From NCBI GenBank assembly GCA_021768705.1, contig JAETUG010000009.1, forward strand, positions 16,536 through 80,535: 64,000 bases of DNA, given 5' to 3'. This DNA comes from Bacillota bacterium. GTDB taxonomy: Bacteria > Bacillota > Clostridia > Lachnospirales > Anaerotignaceae. Numbering within the stretch: the stretch's first letter is position 1; each line of letters opens with the position of its first letter. Made by a program: the position numbers and the translations under genes. Below, in pieces: positions 1 through 7,540 of this stretch. A model generated the notes under the pieces. That model was not told the DNA's origin and searched no databases. It worked only from the letters and a program-made list of their open reading frames with translations.

Positions 1-346
1 CATCGATATTCACCAGCACACCATCCTCGGAAATGGCGTTTGTGCTTGTCAGGTAGTAGTCTGTTAAAAGACCCTGACGCATCATTTCACGCATTTCTGT
101 GGGATTTGCAGCGGTGTCTCTGTCGATGACCGTATAGTTGCCTTCTTTGACAGCCTTTGTCAGACCCATGTCACGGATAGTCATGGAACCGCCCCATGTG
201 ATGCTGCTGCCTTCGGGGATCAGGGACAGGGCTTTTTCTACGGCTTCTGCCGCTGTGGGGCAGTAATAGGCTTCAAAATGGCGGCGTTCCAGGTTTTTTA
301 CAAGAGTCGCACTTAAAAGTTCTTTTCTTTTTTCCTTTGGTGTCAT
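1..346 (-). CDS. LUD-domain (LutC/YkgG-like) protein, 5' part only
   Basis: The gene starts at the ATG complementary to 344-346 and runs off the left edge, so only the first 115 codons are visible. The ATG is preceded by GAGGAG. The translation begins MTPKEKRKELLSATLVKNLE and contains the AAEAVEKAL, IPEGSSITWGGSMT and IDRDTAANP blocks typical of the LUD (DUF162) family. Relatives include LutC of lactate oxidation, but many clostridial members stand alone with no proven substrate. It is divergent from the rRNA methylase gene. Family confidence is high; function is unknown. Confidence 0.85.
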   Translation of the reverse strand, partial: MTPKEKRKELLSATLVKNLERRHFEAYYCPTAAEAVEKALSLIPEGSSITWGGSMTIRDMGLTKAVKEGNYTVIDRDTAANPTEMREMMRQGLLTDYYLTSTNAISEDGVLVNID

Positions 347-475
347 AATGGATCACTCCTCTTTGTGATATTGTTTTCTCTCTTGTACAAATCATATCAT
401 AAAACTTAGAAAGTTGCATCCTTTTTCTTGCAAAGGGATGGTTTCTCCCGTATCATAGGAGAAAGAGGTGATACC

Positions 476-1261
476 ATGAAAAGAATCGAAAGTCGGGACA
501 ATAAATGGATGAAACGGCTGAATGGATTGAAGATAAAGAAAAACAGGGATAAAGAAAGTGTTTTCGTAGCAGAAGGGCTGCGTTTTATCAAGGAAGTGCC
601 TGCGGATTGGGCGGTGGAAGCCTATGCCGTCAGCGAGACCTTTGCGGCGGAAAATGACCTGAATCGATATGAAAAAAAAGCAGAAGTACTCTGCCTGCCT
701 GATGCGCTGTTTGCATCCATTTGTGATACAGAAAATCCCCAGGGCATTTTAGCAGTCTGCAAAAAGCTGGAATGGGATGAAGAGGTTATGTTTGTAAAAG
801 AGAATCCTTTTTTCCTTTTGGCAGAAGAACTGAACGATCCAGGTAATCTGGGGACGGTTATTCGTACGGCAGATGCCTGCGGTGCGGATGGGGTGTTTCT
901 GTCCAAGGGCAGTGTAGACCTTTATAATCCAAAGGTGCTGCGTTCTACCATGGGTTCTTTGTTCCATGTGCCTGTGTTTCAAAATGTGGATTTGAATGAG
1001 ATTTCCGCAAAGCTAAAGGAAAACGAGATTCCTCTTTATGCAGCGCACTTGAAAGGGAATAGGTTCCCTTATGATCTGGATCTGAAAACTTCCTGCGCTT
1101 TCCTGATTGGCAATGAAGCCAGAGGACTGAGTGAGAAAGCTGCAGACCTTTGCGACCATTTGGTGAAAATCCCCATGCTAGGGCAGGCGGAAAGCCTGAA
1201 TGCATCCATTGCGGCAGGGGTACTGATGTATGAGGTGGTCAGACAAAGATTGGAACGGTAA
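476..1261 (+). CDS. TrmH/SpoU-family RNA 2'-O-ribose methyltransferase
   Basis: This 261-residue protein is a SAM-dependent (SPOUT, knotted-fold) methylase acting on rRNA or tRNA ribose. The N-terminal ~90 residues (FVAEGLRFIKE) match the L30e-like substrate-binding domain. The C-terminal half carries the three SpoU motifs: NLGTVIRTADACGADGVF, LIGNEARGLS and IPMLGQAESLNASIAAGV. I chose ATG 476 because it follows GAAAGAGGTG, although the frame stays open from a TTG at 428. The exact modified nucleotide cannot be told from sequence. Confidence 0.9.
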   Translation: MKRIESRDNKWMKRLNGLKIKKNRDKESVFVAEGLRFIKEVPADWAVEAYAVSETFAAENDLNRYEKKAEVLCLPDALFASICDTENPQGILAVCKKLEWDEEVMFVKENPFFLLAEELNDPGNLGTVIRTADACGADGVFLSKGSVDLYNPKVLRSTMGSLFHVPVFQNVDLNEISAKLKENEIPLYAAHLKGNRFPYDLDLKTSCAFLIGNEARGLSEKAADLCDHLVKIPMLGQAESLNASIAAGVLMYEVVRQRLER

Positions 1262-1298
1262 TAGATAAATGCTATGCCGAGAATATCCGTAATTTGAT

Positions 1299-1327
1299 TT
1301 GATCGTTTTTTTCGGTGGCATTATATT
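1299..1327 (+). promoter_or_regulatory. candidate sigma-A promoter of the lipoprotein gene
   Basis: TTGATC (1299-1304), a 17-nt spacer and TATATT (1322-1327) lie about 35 nt upstream of the lipoprotein start. No operator-like repeat is evident. Confidence 0.4.
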
Positions 1328-1362
1328 ATATGGATAGCATCCATTGTCGGTTGGGAGGTTGC

Positions 1363-1941
1363 ATGATGAAAAGAGATTCTTTATCCCATAGAAAAATCAG
1401 TTGCCTTTTTCTGATATCAATACTGATATTTTCAGTAAGCTCCTGCAGGTTACCGGGGATGCCGGACAAAGACCCGGTGAATACATTGCGGACTTACTAT
1501 AAAGAAGGGAAAAATGCTGAAGCTGTAAATCATTATATCAAATACAAGCTTATTGCAGAAACCTCTGATATTTCTTACCCCGGCGTTGAGGTCCGTACCC
1601 TTGCTTCTCAAGAAAACAGCGGAGAATACGATGATGTAAAACATACCTTGTATCATATTGCTCTTTCGGATCAATCATCGAGTGAGGGGTATTCTCCTCT
1701 GCTTACCCTAGATCTGATTTCTGATGACGAATGGCAGATTGATCCGGAAAATACCATCATTGCACAGCAGGATGATAAGGTACTTGCGCAGGTATATTAT
1801 GGTGCCAATCAGTTTGCCACATTCATTTATTCCATCAAAGAGGATACTGTTACGGAAATTGAGCCGGATTCAGATTTGTCTGCAGAGGAGGAAAAAGAAG
1901 TTGCTCTTTCTGTATTGGATGAAATGACCGTAAGCGAATAA
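1363..1941 (+). CDS. putative lipoprotein of unknown function
   Basis: The N-terminus has basic residues, a hydrophobic stretch (CLFLISILIFSVSS) and a lipobox ending in SSC, so export and lipidation are likely. The mature part (~165 residues) is acidic and shows no family I recognise. ATG 1363 follows TTGGGAGG; an upstream in-frame TTG at 1315 would add a non-signal leader. An adjacent ATG at 1366 is equally possible. The next gene is a membrane protein on the same strand, about 100 bp downstream. Confidence 0.7.
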   Translation: MMKRDSLSHRKISCLFLISILIFSVSSCRLPGMPDKDPVNTLRTYYKEGKNAEAVNHYIKYKLIAETSDISYPGVEVRTLASQENSGEYDDVKHTLYHIALSDQSSSEGYSPLLTLDLISDDEWQIDPENTIIAQQDDKVLAQVYYGANQFATFIYSIKEDTVTEIEPDSDLSAEEEKEVALSVLDEMTVSE

Positions 1942-2044
1942 AAACAATCTGCTTGTTCAGATATGGAGATTGAAAATAGTACACTTCCATAAAGACAAAA
2001 AATCATTCGATTTTTCTTTTTAGAATAGGATGGGGGAGCCTCAG

Positions 2045-2968
2045 ATGAAACATCTTAATTTGGTTACATACATTATTTTTGCGGGCATGTTATTGGTGTT
2101 TTGGGGATTGAACAAAGCACAGATTGCGTTTGATCATCAGAAATACTTTATTGTTCTGCTTTTTGTCCTTTTCCTGCTTGCAATCTTAAGGTTTGTTGCC
2201 AGAATGAAGAGAGGGACAAGCGTTGATCCTTATGAAAGAACGACACCTGATGCGTTTGGAAAAGAAAAAAATGATGCCGTGGAGCTTGATCTCGAAAGAA
2301 AAGACGAGATAAGAGGAAGTAAAGCAAAAGGGAAACGGTTGATTCTGGCGGTTTTGGTATTTGTGATTTTCATTGGCTTCAGGATAGCTAGAAGAGAATT
2401 GATTTCCAATGTGTTATTAGATGGCTTTGACACAACAGAGGAATTATTTGCAGATATTGATAGAAGACAGGAATTTAGAGCTGTATGGGACGAATATAGA
2501 AAAGAAGAAATGGCAAATGGCGGACCAACGTATTTGGTAGAGGATATTTTTGCCGAGACACGCAAACCGGATCACTGGAAAGATTATTTTGTCCTTACCT
2601 ATGTTCCTGATGGTTTTTATTATAAGGATAGAAGAATACAGTCTAAATCCCCTGGGAATTGGACGTTTACAGAAATCTTCTATGATTTTCCTACAGAAAC
2701 GCAATTTGTATATTTTGTCCAGTCTGCAGATTATGATTACAATGACGCTCATGTACCTGATGGAATCAAAAAAGAGGAAGGAAAGCTCTATAAAGAGGAA
2801 AAGGGAAATAGAAACCAGATTATTTGGTTTCATGGTGACCTCACTTTGTATGTAGAGGGAAATATTTCAATGGATGAATTGGAAAAAATTGCTTCGCAGG
2901 CAGTGAATTATGATGAACTGCAGTATGATTATAGTGCAATAGAAGATGTTGCCGGAAAATATGAATAA
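2045..2968 (+). CDS. membrane protein with DUF4367-like C-terminal domain
   Basis: The protein (307 residues from ATG 2045) has two N-terminal membrane segments (around 10-25 and 33-55), a charged loop, a third segment (LILAVLVFVIFIGF, around 100) and a ~190-residue soluble tail. The tail reads LTYVPDGFYYKD ... WTFTEIFYDF ... IIWFHGDLTLYVEGNISMDELEKIA, the pattern of DUF4367 sensor-like domains found outside the membrane in clostridial anti-sigma-like proteins. ATG 2045 fits GGGGGAG better than the in-frame ATG at 2030. The role is inferred only. Confidence 0.65.
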   Translation: MKHLNLVTYIIFAGMLLVFWGLNKAQIAFDHQKYFIVLLFVLFLLAILRFVARMKRGTSVDPYERTTPDAFGKEKNDAVELDLERKDEIRGSKAKGKRLILAVLVFVIFIGFRIARRELISNVLLDGFDTTEELFADIDRRQEFRAVWDEYRKEEMANGGPTYLVEDIFAETRKPDHWKDYFVLTYVPDGFYYKDRRIQSKSPGNWTFTEIFYDFPTETQFVYFVQSADYDYNDAHVPDGIKKEEGKLYKEEKGNRNQIIWFHGDLTLYVEGNISMDELEKIASQAVNYDELQYDYSAIEDVAGKYE

Positions 2969-2973
2969 TAGAC

Positions 2974-3008
2974 AGCAAAATCCCTGCATGATGTGTAGGG
3001 ATTTTGCT
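2974..3008. terminator. strong hairpin between convergent genes
   Basis: AGCAAAATCCCT (2974-2985) pairs perfectly with AGGGATTTTGCT (2997-3008). There is no long U tract outside the stem, but the T4/A4 runs within it and the position between a + gene and the - deacetylase fragment suit a bidirectional terminator. Confidence 0.55.
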
Positions 3009-3076
3009 GGTTCATTGGAATCCTTTTAAGAAAACTCGATTTATCGTTTTATGGAGTATATTTGTGCTGCTGGTGA

Positions 3077-3332
3077 TTAGGATTCTGTTGTTTTTGGAAT
3101 CTGGCGGCCTTCGTGATCCATTTCGAAGTTGTCACGATGGATCAGTTCGGAAATGGGGACGATTTCAAAGCCCTTTTCCTTTAGACCTTTTAAGATGGTA
3201 TCCAGCACCTGCGGAGTGTATTTTGCGTCGTTGTGGAAGAGGATGATGGAGCCATTGCCTAAATGTTTGTGATTCAGGACTTGGTTGATCTCTGCTTCGG
3301 CACCTTGTTCTTTCCAGTCAAGGCTATCAACA
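3077..3332 (-). pseudogene. 3' fragment of prophage-interrupted polysaccharide deacetylase (PdaB-like)
   Basis: From the core TATCAACA (3325-3332) to the stop at 3077 this encodes the C-terminal part of a NodB-type deacetylase: VDSLDWKEQG, GNGSIILFHNDAKYTPQVLDTIL and VPISELI. LFHND is catalytic motif 5. The N-terminal part lies at 41241-41790 on the same strand. The frame stays open into prophage DNA up to a GTG at 3388, which sits 6 nt after the integrase stop, so a truncated product might be made. Joined to the other fragment, it forms a continuous PdaB-like protein with an intact WDVDSLDW motif. Confidence 0.9.
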
Positions 3333-3346
3333 CCTAAAACAAAAGT
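3325..3346. other. attL: core plus P' arm
   Basis: The core TATCAACA is at 3325-3332. The phage side, CACCTAAAACAAAAGT (3331-3346), is the reverse complement, with one mismatch, of ACTTTTGTTTCAGGTG at the other end (41225-41240). Joined, the two arms form an attP with a nearly perfect inverted repeat around the core, as expected for a large serine integrase. The host side encodes deacetylase codons. Confidence 0.9.
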
Positions 3347-3394
3347 AAAGGCGGTCAGAACTCTTGAAAAATCAAGGTTTGTGACCACCTTTAT

Positions 3395-4879
3395 TTATTT
3401 CCAATCGATATGAATACCATCTTCGGAGAGGATAACCGTATTGACCATGGAGCGGGCGATATTCCTTTTTTCCTCGAAGGAAGTGACTTCCCAGTCGGCA
3501 GCGGAGAAGGGGCGGATCTCTATGGTATTGTATTCCTCCACGGCTTCGGCGCACTGATGCAGGATCAGCTGCTTTTCCCGATGTATGGCTTCGATGCGCC
3601 GGTTGATATATTCCGCTGAGATATTGCTGACGGATTCCAGAGAGAAGAGCAGGTTGTCTATCTTGGCATCCAGTTCCAGCAGCTTCTTTTGCTTTTCCTT
3701 GATGGAAGGATCCTCTTTTTTCTCCCTCGCCAGATGATAGTTCTGGGAACGCTCTACCAGCTTCGCCTGCACATATTCTTCCACATCCTTGACCCGATGG
3801 GTCTGCTTGGCATCACAGGCCTTATGTAAGTATTTGCCGGAACAGGTGAAATAGGGGGTGCGTCCGTCTTTGGTGTTGCTGAAACGGACGGAGAAGGCAT
3901 AGCCGCAGTGTCCGCATTTGACCAGTCCCGTCAGCCAGGAATATTTCCCTTTGAAGGCATTTTTGATCTGTCGGTTCTGGGAAAGCTTCTGCTGGCAGAA
4001 GAGGAAGGATGCACTATCCACGATGCCTTTGTGGTGACCGATGGCAAGTAGGTGTTCGGAAACGTCTTTGTATTTTCGTTCGCTGGCATCTCGTTTGCCT
4101 ACTAGGATACAGCCGTGGATGCCGTCGAAATCCTCCGGTTCGTTTGCCATGACAGCCTTTCGGGATTGATAGTAGTTGTATATGGAGATATCCGCCTGCA
4201 CGTATGCAGGATTTTTCAGGATGGAGGACAGCTTGACATTGTCGAAATTTACACCGCCGGAGGACAGCACACCGTCCTGAATGAGCTGTTTTTGCACATC
4301 CGCCAGACTGGTGTATGGCTTGGAGTATAATTCGAATATGCGCCGCACCACTTCTATTTTCTCGTTTGGCTGGCAGATGGTCGCCTTTTTGCCGTCGATG
4401 GTAGTTCGTACCAGGTCGAAGCCGAAAGCCGCAGGACCGCCGCCCCAGGCACCTTTTTTCACCCGGGTATAGTAGTTGTCTCGCACACGTTCGGCGATGG
4501 TCTCCCGTTCCAGCTGAGCGAAAACCACGATGATATACAGCATGGCCCGTCCCATGGGGGTGGAGGTGTCGAATTTCTCTGTGGCGGAGACGAAAGAGAT
4601 CCGGTTGGATTCCAGCACATCGATGAAATCCGCAAAGTCCATGATGGAACGGCTGATACGGTCCAAACGGTATACCACGACCTTCTCGATGGAGCCGTTT
4701 CGGATATCCTCCATCATCTGATGGAAAGCAGGGCGGTTGGTGTTCTTTCCGGAATAGCCGCTGTCCTGGTAGACCCGGTAGTCCTCGGAGAAGATCTCTC
4801 GCTTCGCATACTCGATCTGGCTTTCGATGCTGATGCTGTCTTTTTTCTCGACGGATTGTCGTGCATAGATCGCGATCAT
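3395..4879 (-). CDS. large serine recombinase (phage integrase)
   Basis: The 494-residue protein has a resolvase-type catalytic domain at the N-terminus. The nucleophile is Ser9 in YARQS, with YRLDRISRS (70-78) and GRAMLYIIVVFAQLERE (110-126). A recombinase domain follows at roughly 150-250, then a zinc ribbon with Cys322, Cys325, Cys346 and Cys355, then a coiled-coil segment (~370-440). This is the usual serine integrase order. The stop lies about 60 bp from the attL core, the normal site for an integrase. The RBS is AAAGGAGG. It should catalyse attP x attB insertion; excision would need a directionality factor, which I could not identify. Confidence 0.95.
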   Translation of the reverse strand: MIAIYARQSVEKKDSISIESQIEYAKREIFSEDYRVYQDSGYSGKNTNRPAFHQMMEDIRNGSIEKVVVYRLDRISRSIMDFADFIDVLESNRISFVSATEKFDTSTPMGRAMLYIIVVFAQLERETIAERVRDNYYTRVKKGAWGGGPAAFGFDLVRTTIDGKKATICQPNEKIEVVRRIFELYSKPYTSLADVQKQLIQDGVLSSGGVNFDNVKLSSILKNPAYVQADISIYNYYQSRKAVMANEPEDFDGIHGCILVGKRDASERKYKDVSEHLLAIGHHKGIVDSASFLFCQQKLSQNRQIKNAFKGKYSWLTGLVKCGHCGYAFSVRFSNTKDGRTPYFTCSGKYLHKACDAKQTHRVKDVEEYVQAKLVERSQNYHLAREKKEDPSIKEKQKKLLELDAKIDNLLFSLESVSNISAEYINRRIEAIHREKQLILHQCAEAVEEYNTIEIRPFSAADWEVTSFEEKRNIARSMVNTVILSEDGIHIDWK

Positions 4880-4923
4880 AAAAAAAGACCTCCTTTATTT
4901 TTTTGTATGGAAATAAAGCGGTC

Positions 4924-5018
4924 TTTATGATACAATAACAGTTGCTAGGTGTGGTTGTATCTTACGACCGCTCTATGAATCCTCTTTCCTGCGCCAACAG
5001 GAGAGGGGATTTTTTTAT
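4924..5018 (+). ncRNA. structured repeat copy 1, candidate small RNA with terminator
   Basis: Promoter-like TTGTAT (4903-4908), a 17-nt spacer and TATGAT (4926-4931) are followed by ACAATAACAGTTGCT, a small hairpin GGTTGT-atctt-ACGACC, and a strong intrinsic terminator. Its stem is AATCCTCTTTCCTG (4978-4991) with CAGGAGAGGGGATT (4998-5011), 14 bp including two G-U pairs. The loop is CGCCAA, followed by a T-rich tail. The element recurs at 5730-5830, and the two copies flank the MNT/HEPN gene pair. No + strand coding sequence lies upstream for it to terminate, which favours a short RNA. The opposite strand can also fold, so strand assignment is tentative. Confidence 0.45.
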
Positions 5019-5411
5019 TTATTTCTCAATAAAATACTGAGAAAGTTCTTTCAAAATAGAAACATAATCGTTTTGAATACGGGAAAAGATTTCATCTGCG
5101 GTTTTTTCATCGTAAACATGAGAGGTCAAGTTCCGATCATTCAGTGCATGAATCCAGACAGCTTCGTCATTCAGAATGCCATAGGCGTATGCTTCCCGCA
5201 TAACTGCCTTGGGGCTGTTGATATCTACGAAGCCCTGATCCAACAGATATTCACGGGTGGTTTTCCATGCCAGTTCCATGCAGAATTCAAAACGCTGGAT
5301 GCCACCGTCACGAACGGAATCACTATGGGTTTCTTCGTATTCTTTGATGGTTTCCTGCAAGCGTTGCACGGCTCTTTCAAGGTTTGCAGATTTTTTATTA
5401 AAGTCGCTCAT
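5019..5411 (-). CDS. HI0074/HepT-like HEPN-family protein (toxin-antitoxin-like)
   Basis: The 130-residue all-helical protein matches the nucleotidyltransferase substrate-binding (HI0074) family: RFEFCMELAWKTTREYL, SPKAVMREAYAYGI and ALNDRNLTSHVYDE. The last segment contains an RX4H motif (RNLTSH), the signature of HEPN ribonucleases. The start overlaps the end of the nucleotidyltransferase gene by 14 bp, so the two are translationally coupled. In studied MNT/HEPN pairs the nucleotidyltransferase inactivates the HEPN toxin by adding nucleotides. A defence or plasmid-maintenance-like role on this prophage is inference. Confidence 0.85.
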   Translation of the reverse strand: MSDFNKKSANLERAVQRLQETIKEYEETHSDSVRDGGIQRFEFCMELAWKTTREYLLDQGFVDINSPKAVMREAYAYGILNDEAVWIHALNDRNLTSHVYDEKTADEIFSRIQNDYVSILKELSQYFIEK

Positions 5412-5679
5412 AAAGTGTCACACCATCCTTTTCAATATTTTTTGCCAATTCTGCATCGGTGTCTTCATCTATATGAACCAGATCAAATTTCAGCAGGGTA
5501 GGGAGATCGTCAATATCGGACCAGAAACGGGCATGATTTTCCTTCGGCATACCGTAGATGGCCAGATCGATATCGCTACGGTCGTGATTGTCCCCTCTGG
5601 CACGGGAGCCGAAGAGGACGATTTTTTTAGCTTGGTATTTTTCGCCGAGAGAGACGATGAGGGCGTATAATTTTTCCAT
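5398..5679 (-). CDS. MNT-type minimal nucleotidyltransferase (antitoxin-like)
   Basis: The 93-residue protein carries the pol-beta superfamily signature GSRARGDNHDRSDIDLAI (G-S-x-A-R-G, then D-x-D) near residue 25. ATG 5679 is preferred because AAAGAGGT precedes it; a TTG at 5697 is in frame. It is the first gene of a two-gene minus-strand operon with the HEPN-like gene. The cassette is flanked by two copies of a structured repeat, suggesting it was acquired as a unit. Confidence 0.85.
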   Translation of the reverse strand: MEKLYALIVSLGEKYQAKKIVLFGSRARGDNHDRSDIDLAIYGMPKENHARFWSDIDDLPTLLKFDLVHIDEDTDAELAKNIEKDGVTLYERL

Positions 5680-5729
5680 GTGAGACCTCTTTTTCAAAGA
5701 TATTATTATGTACGTTATAAAAAATGGGT

Positions 5730-5830
5730 TTTATGCTACAATAACAGTTGCTGAGGCTGTGGTTGTATCATGCGACCACCCTTATGAAATCCTCTTTCCT
5801 GTTGGCGCAGGAGAGGGGATTTTTTATTTT
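5730..5830 (+). ncRNA. structured repeat copy 2, candidate small RNA with terminator
   Basis: This is a second copy of the 4924-5018 element: TATGCTACAATAACAGTTGCT, hairpin GGTTGT-atcat-GCGACC (one pair changed A-U to G-U) and the same 14-bp terminator stem (5788-5801 with 5808-5821). The loop is TTGGCG, the exact reverse complement of the copy 1 loop CGCCAA. A T-rich tail follows. Conservation of both hairpins points to selection on RNA structure. The -35 region of this copy is weak. Confidence 0.45.
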
Positions 5831-5893
5831 ATCTCAAATCAATATCGTATCCTTTTAAAAATATTGTTGAGAGAGTTTAATTAGATAGAAACT

Positions 5894-6397
5894 TTATTCT
5901 TCGATTTTCTCAATATCTCCATTGTCCAAGTAAACCCAATACTGATTAAGAAAATCTCCGCTTTGTAATTTTTTGGCAGAATTTTCTTCTCCTTCAACGT
6001 GTTCGCTTACAGAAAGGAATATAAATTCATCGTAATATTTTGAAATACAAGTAATGGTATTATCAGTATAATTTATAATAAAGTGTATCTCATCATCAGA
6101 TTTGAAGTAATTATTATAATAAGATGCTGCGTATTCTAAAAAATCTATATCATCGGATATTGTTGCAAGACGCCAATTCCCGGTAACGTCTTCCGGGATA
6201 GAATCTGAAAAGGAAATGTTCAAATCACTGATATCTTTATCACTTATACCAATAAACTCATCGCCGGTACGATGGGGTACATCTTCGGCAGTTTCCGTTT
6301 CTTGAGGTGGTTCATCGATAACATTATCTTTCCCTCCGCATGATGGCAGACTAAACAGCAGAATGCCAGACAATATAACAAAAAGATACTTTTTCAT
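5894..6397 (-). CDS. prophage-encoded lipoprotein
   Basis: The 167-residue protein has a signal peptide (MKKYLFVILSGILLFSLPSC) with a lipobox ending LPSC, followed by an acidic linker and a folded part without a recognised domain. ATG 6397 follows AGGGAGGAAA. It sits in the lysogeny arm between the repressor and the toxin-antitoxin pair, so it may be expressed in the lysogen. Phage lipoproteins at this position often block superinfection, but no direct homology was seen. Confidence 0.75.
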   Translation of the reverse strand: MKKYLFVILSGILLFSLPSCGGKDNVIDEPPQETETAEDVPHRTGDEFIGISDKDISDLNISFSDSIPEDVTGNWRLATISDDIDFLEYAASYYNNYFKSDDEIHFIINYTDNTITCISKYYDEFIFLSVSEHVEGEENSAKKLQSGDFLNQYWVYLDNGDIEKIEE

Positions 6398-6415
6398 ACT
6401 TTTTCCTCCCTAAAG

Positions 6416-6517
6416 TTGATATATTAAAAATAATATGATATGGTAACTTTAGAAGGTTGTTGGACAAACGGCTTTCTTTCCCCTTGTGGTATTCGCGGTA
6501 CTGCAGGGGGAGTTTTT
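6416..6517 (+). ncRNA. promoter plus terminator without an ORF (candidate small RNA)
   Basis: TTGATA (6416-6421), a 17-nt spacer and TATGGT (6439-6444) are followed about 35 nt later by a long hairpin: CCCCTTGTGGTA (6480-6491) pairing with TACTGCAGGGG (6499-6509), loop TTCGCGG, then TTTTTATTTT. The unit lies opposite the gap between the lipoprotein and repressor genes and encodes no convincing peptide. It might also end run-on transcription toward the repressor gene. Confidence 0.35.
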
Positions 6518-6520
6518 ATT

Positions 6521-7204
6521 TTAAAAATCTTTCATCAGTTTCATCAATCGACCACGGATATGGATATCTTCCATTTCTGTTCCAACAAATATCTTTGTTT
6601 CATAGGCGGGGTTTTCTGGTTGTAGTACCAGTGCATTTTCCTTTTTTATGACCCGCTTTAAGGTGGCATCATCTTCATTGATGGCAACGACAGCTATATC
6701 GCCGCTATCAACATCATTCTGCTGACGAATCAAAAGCAAGTCTCCCTCATGGATACCTGTATTTATCATGCTGTCCCCTTTGGCACGAAGCCAGAAGTAG
6801 GTTTCGCCTGTTGTGATACTGCCTATAGGAGTGGGAATATAATCTTCTATATTATCATCCGCAAACAGAGGTGTGCCGCAGCTGACGGAGCCAACGAGCG
6901 GAATACGAGTCATAGGTTCTGGAATGTAGGGGATGGCACCTTCCGGGAGAGATTCCTTTTCTTTTTTATTTAAAGTTACTTCACTGTCGATCAAACGAAT
7001 GACATCATCAAAATCTTTATCCATGGCATTAGCAACTAATTTTATTTTTTCTAAAGAGGGAGCGATCGGTTTTCCGGTTTTTGGATGCTTATTTTTTTCC
7101 AATAGACCGATGTAAGCCTTACTGAGTGAACTTTTCTTTGCGAATTGCTCCATACTCATTCCATGTTCAGTTCTATATATTTTAATTAAATCACCCAATG
7201 TCAT
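6521..7204 (-). CDS. CI/LexA-like prophage repressor (HTH + S24 peptidase)
   Basis: This 227-residue master repressor has an N-terminal XRE helix-turn-helix (residues ~4-65, FAKKSSLSKAYIGLLEKNKH) and a C-terminal S24 self-cleavage domain. The likely scissile pair is Cys109-Gly110 in SVSCGTP, the catalytic Ser145 is in GDSM and the general base is Lys183 in TLKRVIK. It therefore should be inactivated after DNA damage through RecA. It is transcribed leftward from a consensus promoter and faces the Cro-like gene across a shared operator region. Confidence 0.93.
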   Translation of the reverse strand: MTLGDLIKIYRTEHGMSMEQFAKKSSLSKAYIGLLEKNKHPKTGKPIAPSLEKIKLVANAMDKDFDDVIRLIDSEVTLNKKEKESLPEGAIPYIPEPMTRIPLVGSVSCGTPLFADDNIEDYIPTPIGSITTGETYFWLRAKGDSMINTGIHEGDLLLIRQQNDVDSGDIAVVAINEDDATLKRVIKKENALVLQPENPAYETKIFVGTEMEDIHIRGRLMKLMKDF

Positions 7205-7230
7205 AGGATCACCTTCCTTTTGTCTATTTT

Positions 7231-7259
7231 ATTATACATTGACGAAATCATATTGTCAA
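7231..7259 (-). promoter_or_regulatory. repressor-maintenance promoter
   Basis: On the minus strand, TTGACA (7254-7259), a 17-nt spacer and TATAAT (7231-7236) form a perfect consensus promoter for the repressor. Its -35 box overlaps the operator-like site at 7255-7270, which would allow autoregulation. Confidence 0.75.
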
Positions 7260-7270
7260 ATATTTTAGAC
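7255..7270. promoter_or_regulatory. operator-like site O1 (imperfect)
   Basis: GTCAAATATTTTAGAC is a 16-bp imperfect dyad related to the perfect sites at 7292 and 7541. It overlaps the -35 box of the leftward repressor promoter. Confidence 0.55.
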
Positions 7271-7279
7271 GAAAAAGTA

Positions 7280-7308
7280 TTGACACGAAATGTCTAATAT
7301 GTTAGACT
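7280..7308 (+). promoter_or_regulatory. rightward early promoter
   Basis: TTGACA (7280-7285), a 17-nt spacer and TAGACT (7303-7308). The dyad at 7292-7307 occupies the spacer and the -10, so a bound repressor would block polymerase directly. Confidence 0.6.
7292..7307. promoter_or_regulatory. operator-like site O2
   Basis: GTCTAATATGTTAGAC is an almost perfect 16-bp palindrome inside the rightward promoter. It is the obvious binding site of the CI-like or Cro-like protein. Confidence 0.7.
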
Positions 7309-7346
7309 TATGGCGTAGAATAAAACGAGGAAGGGAGTTGACAAAT

Positions 7347-7538
7347 TTGCCATATAAAATAAAGCAGTTTAGAGAGCGAAGAAATATGACGCAGGAGGAA
7401 CTTGCAAGGAAATCAGGAGTTTCTAGAGCAATTATTTCAAAATTGGAGAATGAAGAAGAAGTTGTGACAAAAACGAGTACCCTTATGAAAATTGCTGATG
7501 CTTTAAATTGCAAAGTTGGTGATATTTTTTTGCCATGA
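7347..7538 (+). CDS. Cro-like XRE regulator
   Basis: This is a small helix-turn-helix protein (63 residues; NMTQEELARKSGVSRAIISKLEN), the first gene of the rightward early operon. The frame is open from an ATG at 7290, but that ATG lies inside the operator and promoter. The TTG at 7347 has AAGGGAG 8-9 nt upstream and lies downstream of the expected transcript start, so I prefer it. It likely opposes the CI-like repressor at the shared TCTAA/TTAGA sites. Confidence 0.8.
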   Translation: MPYKIKQFRERRNMTQEELARKSGVSRAIISKLENEEEVVTKTSTLMKIADALNCKVGDIFLP

Positions 7539-7540
7539 AA

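Noticed and set aside
3004..3246. ORF on the + strand with a hydrophobic start
   Set aside because: It starts at a TTG without RBS inside the terminator hairpin and runs antisense through the deacetylase fragment.
7290..7346. Start of the Cro-like protein at ATG 7290
   Set aside because: This ATG lies inside the operator and upstream of the expected transcript start.
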